A DNA stretch of 64,000 bases from Nematostella vectensis. Taxonomy: Eukaryota; Cnidaria; Anthozoa; Actiniaria; Edwardsiidae. Position 1 is the stretch's first letter. Each line of letters opens with the position of its first letter. Both the position numbers and the translations under genes were made by a program. The notes below the pieces were generated by a model. That model ran no database searches. It saw only the letters and a program-made list of their open reading frames with translations, and was not told the DNA's origin. This document shows, in pieces, positions 39,501 through 51,500 of the stretch. The stretch spans positions 8,682,138 through 8,746,137 of the forward strand of contig NC_064045.1 in the NCBI RefSeq assembly GCF_932526225.1. The letters are read 5' to 3'.

Positions 39501-42500
39501 TGCTCGCATGGCTTTCTTGTCTCTAGGTGTGTGTTATACTCGTTATTCTTATAGAACATTTATGTAATTTTTGTGTTTAACACTCTCAAAGAATGTTAAG
39601 ACAACCCTCAAATTTAATGTACGTCGTATTCTCATTAAAAGAAGGCCGTGTGGTGTATTATGTGTTCTTATGCAGTAGCGGATCTAGGGGGAGGCTTTAG
39701 GGGGGTTAGAACCCACCTTTGGACTGCCAAAAAAAAAAATGATATGTGAAAAGGATGCCAATCCTCCAAATGTAACAAAAACAATTTCCCCTTGACCCTT
39801 TCTCGTTGAGCCAAAATCCCCTTTTATAAAAAGCTAGATCCGCCCCTCTAAAGAGATTCCTACCTTTAATGTACTGCCGTATCCTCGTCGGAGGATGCCC
39901 GTGTGGTATACTAGGAAGCCTGACACTATTCTGTGCTACCGCCATCTGTGCAAGCTGTCCCATAACGGACTGAAGTTGCTTGCTGACGTCCTGTGTGCTT
40001 GGCTCCCCACGGAATAATGCCCTGACTGGCTCGAGTTTGCTGCGTACAGCTCCTCTTCTCGCATTACATTTGTCCCTCGCTTCTCGTAGCGTCGTCTCGC
40101 ACTCCCTCAGGGTCTGCTTGAGAGGCGCCATCTCCGTCTGGATGCGCTGAATGTGTTCATCTAAACACGGGACATATATTACAAGCTGTTATCTATCTGC
40201 TCAGATGGTAATTTTGGCTATCACCCTCTCCACATCTTACCACGACTCTTTGCGATGCACACATTGCACACATGAAACCGAGGATGAGATCAAACTTTGC
40301 TATCTTGTTTATTACATTTTTGACGCCTGATCTCGGTTTCATGCGCGCGTCGCGAAAAGTTGTGGGATGCGAATAAGGTGAATTTTGCATAGTTTCCGTT
40401 GTTTTCGAGTATAACAAACTACACTAAAATAACTTTTGAGGGTCCTGAGCGTGCATGTGGCGCGTTAAGGAGCCTTACTTAGCCACATTCGTGCTAGAGT
40501 TTTCATTGGAGAAAATAACTTGAATTCAGATATTCGCCCCTTGCAAGCTGGGGGTTGGGCGGTTGTGCAACGAGAAACAAAACTAACAAGAAACAGAAGC
40601 ACTGTCCATTGCTGCTTGATTAACAAGCTAATGATTACACAGCGGAAAAGTGTAGAGATTGACAGGATATTGAGCGGGAGACAGTAGACTTGAGGCAAGG
40701 CATTTGGATATTGGACTGCTCTTTCAAAGAAAGAATGTTGAAAACAGTTCACCATTGGCGATGTGTTCTCAACAAAGCTTCGTACCTCATTTACAAATTC
40801 AACTGAAAATATTTCAGCATCAGCTGATAGAGATGAGACTCACCCGTGCTAAAGGAGAATTTGAGCACACAGCTCGAAAGCCCTTGGGCGGTGAATACCA
40901 GGTGATAGTCACCGATGTAGTTTCCCACACGTGGTTTGAGACTCAGGCGAGGTAGGCGTGCCTTGCCATTGTCTATTCGTATCCTGAGGGGAGAGGTCTC
41001 GAGGGCTGGTAAAAGCACATCAGGAGGGGTGGGGCCGGATGGCCAGGCTATCGTGACGTCAACCATGGTAGAAGCATCGGCAGTGTTTCCAAATGTGTCG
41101 AGTATTAGGAGCTCTACAGTTTCACTAAAAACGCATTACACAAAATGCTTTCATTTACTTATATGCATCATAGAGAACAACTGTATAAAAGTGGTGTTCT
41201 TCTGTCTGTACAGTGTCGGTACTTGAGTATTCTACGCTCTCATCTCATCCATGTAAGCTGGGGCTTTATAGAGCTATTAGGGACCTTTAGCAAGGAGGAA
41301 GGCGACGGCTAGGACAAGGAGATGCGTTCGCGCTCTGCGGTCATTTCAAACTGATAGCAATGGAAAAAGCCATGCATTATGGTCATAACCAGATGAAAAT
41401 AACCTTAGGGACATTTTTCACATAGTAGCGAAACGTAGTTAGAGATTACAGGCCATACGTCCAAGTCCTTAACAGACCGTAGAACTTGAAATTTTCACGT
41501 GGTGGTTTCATGAAAAACGGCTATGCATCAGGCATTGAATGAATCGGTGACTATCATTGGGTGATCAATTCAATACTATTGTTTTCGGAAGCAGTTGTCC
41601 AAGTTGCTGTAAAAGTCCCTATTATTGTCATTTCACGCTAGTTGTCGATAAAAGATCACGTACCCGCGTCCCGGCCGCGGTAGAATGGTGCGACCGCGAA
41701 GATCCGCAGTACTGGAGGCGGAAAGCAAGGCGCTCTCTTCAGAAGGGAGACTAACGGATAATTCTTTGGCTGGACCTACGAAAAATCCAGTAAAATCTCA
41801 TGACAACACCAAATAAAAGGACTACATAGATAAGAAAGGGTGCAATTTTCATTACGTACATATTGTTTGGTAAAATTTTATTCTAAGGTCGGTTGTTCTT
41901 TCACTCGTGAAAAATGAGCAAAAAACTATATTTCAGAAAAAAAAACTATATTTAGTACTTAACTGACCTATGTACTTAGCTACTTAAAGCCGCATAGACA
42001 CCAGTTTACTTCCGGAGGTCCGACAGAAACCTCAACCGTTAAAAGACAAAAGAATCTATTCAAATACGAGATATTAAACAGGCCATCCGCTCTAAATTAT
42101 AAATCACATCCTCACAGAAACTTCCAATATACACACTGCTTTCAATATTTTGAAATATTTTTCGCGTTTTCCGTTAAAAATCATCGGATATTGTTACGTA
42201 ATCGACCGGGAAGAAAACATGTGACAATGCGGCTTTAAGTCTGCACATTAATCCAGGATCGAATTGAGCTAGAAGTTATCTTAGTTACGCATTGAATATA
42301 AATTATAAAAATACACTCTTTTTTTAATAAGAACCTTTTTTATAAGAACGCCAACCTTTTTTATAAGAACGCCAACACCAAATTCTAAGAACATGCCGAA
42401 GCAAAGATAGCAGCAACATATTGCTTTTTTAGTCTTATGTGTTCTAAAATGCAGTGTTAAATTGTGTTCATTAATTAATAACAACCGTAAATATTATTTT

Positions 42501-45500
42501 GCTATAAATCATTTGTATTATTCTCCTTCTAATAATTCATTGGTAACTATATTTTATAAGCGCGAAATTTTCAGAACATCGTTAAGAAAATTCTCAGCCT
42601 TAAAATGCTCCAAAAATAAGAACGGCCCAGCCTCAATTGAAAATTTGACGTTCTCCTCTAAAAGAGGTAATTGATCGGCTCTTCTCGTTTCATGCCCCTT
42701 AGACTTTGGGTAATGAAATGTTGTCCGATGAACAATCTATAATTAATTCTAAAATTAAAAAAAGAAGTATTCAAATTGTCAAAATAACAATTTAAAAAAA
42801 ATCGGAAAATAAATTTTGTAACATGGTGCATTTCGTTAGACATTCGTATAAATTAGTTTGGGAACAGGACAAGTAACGTTGTCGTTTTCTCAAAAGTACC
42901 TGGGAAAACTTTAAATTTGACCTCTGCACTACGAACAAGATGCTCCGAGGAGGGTAGCATGGCCTCCAAGCGGCTTCGATACTCGGTGAACAGGCAACAG
43001 ACACTCCATTGCCCCGCCTGCTCCACATACCTCCCCCCATGGGGAAGGAAGCTGACCACGCCTTCATTGTTCTGCGTGGGCTTCCGGTACACTGTTGACC
43101 CGTTTATAACGTTCCCATCTGGCTTGCGTACTTCGAGGGATAAATGGTCCCGCGCGTCCACTGGGACATTGTCCTCCGTTTGGCATGTGATCTATTGAAA
43201 GAGGCGCAAAGCTAATGTGTAGCAGTCAGGGCTAACTTGGCATTGAAGCGACACTTAAGGTAACAGTCAATGCGAAATATCTAAAATAACCATCCAACTG
43301 TATCAAACGGCCTTTGTTACCTGAGTTAATAACAACAAAGGTGGTTTAAACTTCTCACATTTAGCGAAAGGGATTGAAACTAGTACTTTTAGGTTTACCT
43401 CAAGTGTTTACCTTAAGTGTGGGGTAGTTATTTCCTGCGATACAACCATCGTCCTCGACTGATACTAATACTGCAGTTACCCGGTTACTCTTCTCTACAT
43501 TGACCCGCACGAATGCGGCCTAAAACACAAAACAACTATTGTAAAAAAACAACAACAGATATTCAAGTAGCTATCAGACTGAAATAACAAATGTGAGAAA
43601 ATTCTTATTGCGTTTTTTTCGATCGAATTTGATAAAGAAAGTATAAAACTCTAAGATGGGTTTCTTCGAGATTCCATCACACGAGATTTCATCATTTGTC
43701 TCCCATTATTATACGGCTAACTAAGGCACTATAAAGATTGTTATTATTCTAAGGCCGCAGCTTACGCTAACCCCAAAGCATCAATTTCCACCCATTAATT
43801 CAAGAAAAAAGACGTTGCAAATGAACTCACCTGCAGTTGGCGATGATCAGAGCTGTGGATTTTTATCTTCACCTCGTGGTCTGGCTTGCCAGAACACCGG
43901 AGTGCATTAGACACGAAGATGGCCTCCCCAGAATCACGTGTCTTCTTGGTGACCTTGATGAAACAGACAAAGGTCAAAAAGGCAACACTCACTCAGTTTA
44001 CATGCTATGAAAGGGGGGTAACAGGTGGTTTCGGTGGTTTCGCCCACGCATCAAGAGTTACTTCGCCCACGCATCTAGAGTTACTTCGCCCACGCATCTA
44101 GAGTTGATTCACCCACGCATCAAGAGTTGATTCGCCCACGGATCAAGAGTTACTTCGCCCACGCATCAAGAGTTGATTCGCCCACGGATCAAGAGTTACT
44201 TCGCCCACGGATCAAGAGTTACTTCGCCCACGCATCAAGAGTTACTTCGCCCACGCATCAAGAGTTACTTCGCCCACGGATCAAGAGTTACTTCGCCCAC
44301 GCATCAAGAGTTACTTCGCCCACGCATCAAGAGTTACTTCGCCCACGCATCAAGAGTTACTTCGCCCACGCATCAAGAGTTACTTCGCCCACGGATCAAG
44401 AGTTACTTCGCCCACGCATCAAGAGTTACTTCGCCCACGGATCAAGAGTTACTTCGCCCACGCATCAAGAGTTACTTCGCCCACGCATCAAGAGTTACTT
44501 CGCCCACGCATCAAGAGTTACTTCGCCCACGGATCAAGAGTTACTTCGCCCACGGATCAAGAGTTACTTCGCCCACGCATCAAGAGTTACTTCGCCCACG
44601 GATCAAGAGTTACTTCGCCCACGCATCAACGTGTTTAGCCCACGGATAAAAATCAAGTTACTCTTGGCCTCTCTCATCAGAAAACATTTTGTTTCAAAGT
44701 GCTGAGCCATAAAATATAGCTCTCATTAGTGGAATTATGTCGGATTCTGTGGGATCCTGTGGGATTCTGCCTGATTCTGTTTGATGCGCTTGTTTATGAG
44801 CGAGCGTAAACCGGCATATAAACATGTCGTTGTTTTACAAAGACACTAGAACAACGATAAAATTAAAGCTCACACATAGGGGAATCTTTTTTGGGGGGTC
44901 TGTTTGATGCGATTGTCTATGAGCGAGCGTAAACCGACATATTTAAGTCGCCGGCGACATATAAACACGTCGCTGTTTTGAAAAGACACTAGAACAACAA
45001 TAGTGAACTCGCTCCTTCGGTTTGCGTAAGGCTATATCTATCTCAGTGCTCTTCCGATTGCCACGATCTTTATGTCAAATTAAAGCTTATACATAGGGGA
45101 CTCTTTTTTGGGGGGTATGTTTGATGCGCTTGTTTATGAGCGAACGTAAACCGGTATATTGAAGTCGCCGGCGACATATAAACATGTCGTAACTCTTGGC
45201 GAAACTACTCTTATAGACGTGGGCGATACAACCACGTGGGCAAAACCACCGCAATTCTGAAAGGTGTTGTCTAGTGAATGTATTATTGGTACCACCAAAC
45301 GAATACTTCTATACTTCATCTTCCACTGGACAGTGACTACAGCCCCTCCCCCTCCCCCTCCCCTATGTAGTTACATGGATGTTAATGTATTACTGGTACT
45401 TTTCAACCGTCGGTGGGCATAAACTGCAACCTCCCTCCCTTAGTAGCGCCATGGATAGCGTATGTATTATTGCTACATGCCGTCATTCCCTATGAAATGC

Positions 45501-48500
45501 CATGGATAGCGTATGTATTATTGCTACATGCCGTCCGTCTCTATGTAGTGCCATGGATAGCGTATGTATTATTGCTACATGCCGTCCGTCCCTATGTATC
45601 GCCATGGATAGCGTATGTATTATTGCTACATGCCGTCCGTCTCTATGTATCGCCATGGATAGTGTATGTATTATTGCTACATGCCGTCCGTCCCTATGAA
45701 GTGCCATGGATAGTGTATGTATTATTGCTACATGCCGTCCGTCTCTATGTAGTGCCATGGATAGCGTATGTATTATTGCTACATGCCGTCCGTCCCTATG
45801 TATCGCCATGGATAGCGTATGTATTATTGCTACATGCCGTCCGTCCCTATGTAATGCCATGGATAGCGTATGTATTATTGCTACATGCCGTCCTTCCCTA
45901 TGTATCGCCATGGATAGCGTATGTATTATTGCTACATGCCGTCCGTCCCTATGAAGTGCCATGGATAGTGTATGTATTATTGCTACATGCCGTCCGTCCC
46001 TATGAAGTGCCATGGATAGCGTATGTATTATTGCTACATGCCGTCCCTCCCTTAGTAGTGCCATGGATAGCGTATGTATTATTGCTACATGCCGTCCGTC
46101 CCTATGCAGTGCCATGGATAGCGTATGTATTATTGCTACATTCCGTCCGTCTCTATGAAGTGCCATGGATAGTGTATGTATTATTGCTACATGCCGTCCG
46201 TCCCTATGTAGTGCCATGGATAGTGTATGTATTATTGCTACATGCCGTCCGTCTCTATGAAGTGCCATGGATAGTGTATGTATTATTGCTACTTACCGTC
46301 TGTCCGGCGGACCCGGGCTGCCATGACAGACTTAGAGAGGTTTTAAGTGGCGTCTTGTTCCCGGCTTGGTCGCATACATACGCATGTATTTGACTCTGGA
46401 CGGTACACCCCGAGAATACTCTTAGCGCTTGCTCTTGTTGCTGTTCCTCTGACTCAAATGCTTGGCTCCAAAGTTCTATATGATGAGGAGGACCTGAAGA
46501 AAATGGACATTGTTAAAAAATATCTTATATCATTTCTGTTGCAAGGAATGGCCATCAAAGCTACATGATATCGAGTTGTTTCTGATAAACTTGTTAGTTA
46601 CTGTACTTTACCTAAACCTTTAAAGTCCCGGTAAAGTCCTTGGCTATTGTACGGTACTATTCCCACCTAATTTCAAGATGATTTTAATAGTCTTTGACTT
46701 GTTGACTGAACTATATACATTCATGTTTCAAATTGATTTTAGCAATCCTTGGTTTGTGTATTGTACTATACCCTACCTTGATTCTGATTCTGATGGAGTC
46801 TTGGTTAGTGTACTATACCTACCTGGTTTCAAGTTGATTCTGATGGAGTCCTTGGTTAGTGTACTGTACCTACATACCTGGTTTCAAGTTGATTCTGATG
46901 GAGTCCTTGGTTAGAGTACTGTCCTTGTCGCACACGGTCATTGTAACATATCCTGGTTTCCCAGTCAGCACCGCATCGTTAGAGAAAATAAACTCTTTTG
47001 TGGACGATTTATAAGACAACTCGCCACTGAATTCAACAGATGAAGACTCGCTCCTGAAAAAAAGGGGTATAATTCTGATTTCTCGATAGTTATTCTTCGT
47101 CGAAGGGAAACTTTAGCAAAGTGAATTTTAAACAGCGATTGTCAAAAAAGGGAACAACTTCAGAATACCCGAACATAAGGAGTTCACAAAAAAATTCGAG
47201 TAAGTGGATGGGTAATTTTAAAGTTTAGACTTGCTGCAATCTGTGCGTTTCGCTTTTTTTTCTGGATTTGAAATAATTATTTAAGTCCAGTATCACCAGC
47301 TGATTTAGGGATGCTGTTGCAAATAAAATTGATAAAAATGTAGTATAAAATTTGTTTTGACATGGTTATATGGAGATTTCGACACACAAGTCATCGCTTG
47401 AATTAGCCGATGGAAATTGGTGCTTTGTGTGACTCGCCATTGAGCGGGAGCATAAAATGGCGGCCTTATTGGCTTTCTTTAATACCTTATCAACGATATT
47501 TTATTGAAAGCATCTCAGTCACTTGATTGAATAAGCCGATGGAAATGGATTGTTTGAGTGACTCGGTATAGTGCGGGGAAATTCAAATTACTTACTGCCT
47601 GGAGCTGTGCAAGGAGACTATAGGTGTTAGGTCACGTGGGCACTCTGTCGGGTTGTTGTATTTGTCGAGAGTGCGCACGCGCAGACTACTGGTGGCCAGC
47701 TCCTTTTTGGCACCGCACTCAATCTCTACCGTGTTGGTGTCCGCATGAATTGACCATTTGCAAGCTTCACCTGGGAACGCAAAGCGAACGAAAAACAGTC
47801 ACCTCTTGCATTTCGGACACGTACGACGACGACGTGAGATTTCAACAGTTCGAAAAATACAGTTTATCGGTGAATTTTCCGCGTTATGCCTGGTGCACCC
47901 TAGTGACATAACGTCATAACGACATAACGACATAGGCGCGCGCACTGTTATGTTCATATGTTCAGAACACACACGTCACTTTGTAGGCATCCTCACGAAT
48001 ATTGTTATTTAGCTGTATTTTTTTTTGCAGATTCTTAACGGCTAAGTTTATACATTTTTCTATTGCAACGTCATGTGATGACGTCTTCGCCTGATGATGT
48101 CATCAAAATTGAGATGTACATAAACAAATAAGCCATGCCTAAATTCATTCCATTTCACAAATGTTTGGCGGATTTACAGCGTCTGGAAGCAGCGTACGAA
48201 CATAAGAGTTCGCTAGAAGTTGTTATGTCACTAGTGTGCACCAGGCATTAGCATCTAGTTATAATTGACTGTCCAACTCACGCTTACCTTCAACAGGATG
48301 AATCCTTATTTGGGATTGACACGTGACGTCACGGCATAAACACGTGACGTTACCCACAAATGTGCTTTGCACGAGTTGGGCTACGGGGCAGCTGGGAAGA
48401 TCCGGAAGATTTTTCACCGGGACCTAAAGAAACAGCAAAATACAGTCCACATGTATAACAGGGCAACCATGAAGATCCGCTAGATTAGATACCGGTGCCT

Positions 48501-51500
48501 AAGGGAACAGGAATACATATCGATCAATTTGTTTTGAAAACTGTCGTTTTCTAGCTCGCTCAGTAAATTTCTTATCTGGAGATTACATACCATATTTGGA
48601 TTCAGATCCTAACGTTTAAGAATATCACATTTTTCCTGCACGTTCTCCAAGGCTTCTTCAGACCAGTTATTTATTTATTTATTTATTTTTATATCCAATT
48701 ATTGATTGGTATTCCAGGAAACTACGATAATAAAACTGCCAGAGATTTTTATTTTCAAACTTTAACGATAAAAAATCAGTGCAAAAGGATAATTTGGAAT
48801 GTGCATTTCTTATTATGACAAGTGTCGACAGTTCACAAAGTAAAATAGTAAAGTAAAAGACCAATGAATTAAGTAGATTACGTTGGCAGATTATATATAT
48901 TTGTTAAAAATTAAAATTAATATTAAAGTAAAGTAAAATTACCTCTCCACTCCAGCTTGTAGAAACCTGGGGCCCAGTCTCCCTCAGTTCCTCTTCACTT
49001 AACTGCCGTCCACTCTCGTCAAACGCACATAACCGCAGTCCTGTCAGCATGGAGCCAGCGGGCGCAGATAACTCAAGGCACTCACGTCCCGTATCCCCCG
49101 AGTGATCCCGTAACCCATTTCTACCATTGGCTGTGCCGTTACGCATACCCTTTTTGGCCTCGTCTCCATGTAAAATCTTGATTCGATGCGGAAGACCGCT
49201 GGGAAGTACTTTGACAGTGAACTGGCTCAGCTCTTTGAGAACCTCACCAATCACCTGTTTCCTCCGCACTGTCTCCACGGTAACCAATGAGATCTTAACT
49301 TTCACTGAGCAAGGCGCCCTACCACTGGAGACCTAGAGAACCAGGGGTTATGTAACACAGGGTTATTACGGGCTCTAGAGACACTACCTAGGAGCTTTAA
49401 TCAGACAATGCGGGATATATACGACATGGGGGGTATGAAACACACACAAACACACACACACATAGATTCAACATTTCCGCAGAGACCTCAAGTCTAAACA
49501 AGAAAAACAAAGTCTTACCAGAATTTTGATTGGCTGAAATGTCCCAAAGCCCTGGTCCACCCCGCAGATGTGAAGTCCTGGCGCAAACGCTTCTGAGTCT
49601 GCGCGAAGCCTGTGTTTTTTCTCCACGAGCCCGCAATTTTGTCCCCAGCTGTCCAGCAGCTGTACAGTGAATTCCGGGAATTCTTCCAAATTTTTCACTT
49701 CCAGCGTGTCGAATTCGGGTAGTTTCAGCGACTGCGGAGACCCTAAGAATAAAAGAAGGGAAGGTGAGCGAGGTATGCGTTAATGTAAGGATTGTTGAGA
49801 GAATTCTGCACGAAATAATGCAGTTTGGCGAATAGATACCCTTCGCATGACATAATGCAGAGAAATGAGTATCATTATCGGCTGGAGCGGTCATCATCAC
49901 AAAGACGCACGTCTTCTTTATCAGAGTTGCGCGCCATAACATGGAGCGTTTTGGTAATTGCAAAAAAATACTCATAGATATTATGCGCAAGGCATCTTTT
50001 TTCACATGGTCTCTTCTTTTGTTGTTAGGGTGCGATTTTTTTTTTTAACTCGTGATTCCGGAATGAGAATGATTGGAATAGAAAAAGTGCGCGTTCGTTT
50101 ATCCCGCGTTTCCATTCCGGAATGGAAGGAAGGCCATTCCACATTCTCTACCAACCATTCCCATTCCAAAATGATAGGCAAAACAATGCGCCCTTAGATA
50201 CACCATAGAGTATTCGCGCTAGGTACGGTGGGATACGTCTTTAAGGCGGATTAACACACATCGATCAGTAGGCTAGAGTGTTACGTGCTGAATTTTTAAG
50301 GGACCTACTTAGGTTCGTGAAAAGAGACATTGGCTAGATTCGATTAGCGTCAGACCGATGTCGGGACGACACCAAGTGAACGCATAGAAAAATGGCTCGA
50401 AAAATCTTCGCGTGTGAATCAGCCTTTACTTCCCCTCCTTAAGGCGAACTTGGAAGATTACGTCACCCACATCGAGTAAATCAGCCTTTACTTACCCTCC
50501 TTAAGGCGAACTTGGAAGATGACGTCACCCACATGGAGTGAATCAGCCTTTACTTACCCTTCTTAAGGCGAACTTGGATGATGACGTCACCCAAATCGAG
50601 TGAATCAGCCTTTACTTACCCTCCTTAAGGCGAACTTGGAAGATTACGTCACCCACATGGAGTGAATCAGCCTTTACTTACCCTCCTTAAGGCGAACTTG
50701 GAAGATGACGTCACCCACATCAATCGCATTGACTCGTATTGCATGCTCGCGGTTGACGGGTCCCTTGGTGCCTTTCTTGGGCTCCAGGATCAAGCCTTTC
50801 ACCTCCAGGTCACCATTACGATTGGGCTTGTAACAGTCCTTCGTTCCCTGTATTTTCAGACACGATAAATTAATTTCCACACGTATCCGGGAATTTTTTC
50901 GCGGATGCGAAAATTTCCGCGTCCACACATAGCGTATTCAAATCGTTTCCAGCCGGTCACACGTACTCGAAATTTGTGAAAACGCAAATCCGGCTCTCGT
51001 CCACACATATTCAGCATAATTCCCGGCCGTATCCAACAGAATGACGTAAGCGTATTCAAATTTTCCCGGATACGACCGTCCAAATATATACGTATTCGTA
51101 TCGCATAAGAAAAATTTGACTCTGGAGAGCGTTTTCAAAAATTTACGGATACAGGAGACCGAGACCGAGGTCAGGGGGCAAACTTCGCCATCTAGTTTAC
51201 AATTTTGCTGGCCTCTGTTTTACGCGCGCGTCGCAAAGAGATCTGGGAAGACATGTGGAAGATGAATGGAGATTAAAAGAGCGGCTAGTCTAGTTCCAGA
51301 AGTTCTGACTGGGCTCCCTGCAGTGGGATGTCGTCCCAGATCCTTCACCTTCTCTCGACCACAGGAAACACTATCACAAGAACCCCTGAAACTAGGCTTT
51401 TGAGTGGTCAGTCCAAGGATAAGGGAGAGGATGAACCGGCTGCATTACCTTGATAGATAGGTTACTCGTTGAAATCTCTAGCTTTACATTGTCACCCGAC

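Larger units (their letters stand above)
36520..40160 (-). other. SMCHD1: SMCHD1 C-terminal block: coiled coil, SMC hinge, second coiled coil
   Basis: Exon 40,160-39,864 is Glu/Arg/Gln-rich coiled coil. The hinge follows (AELAYVSDPDLSRLLSWYLQ, then MVIDDLRSGQ, then CPTILTRDG). The last exon is coiled coil and ends in a basic KRKRK tail, a possible nuclear signal. Confidence 0.85.

Noticed and set aside
44030-44705. Repeat protein with PRIKSYFAHASRVTSP units
   Set aside because: This is the 23-bp minisatellite in an SMCHD1 intron. The three frames cycle through the same peptide.
45440-46290. Repeat proteins of about 260-330 residues on both strands
   Set aside because: A 51-bp minisatellite keeps all frames open. 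The tract is an intron of SMCHD1.
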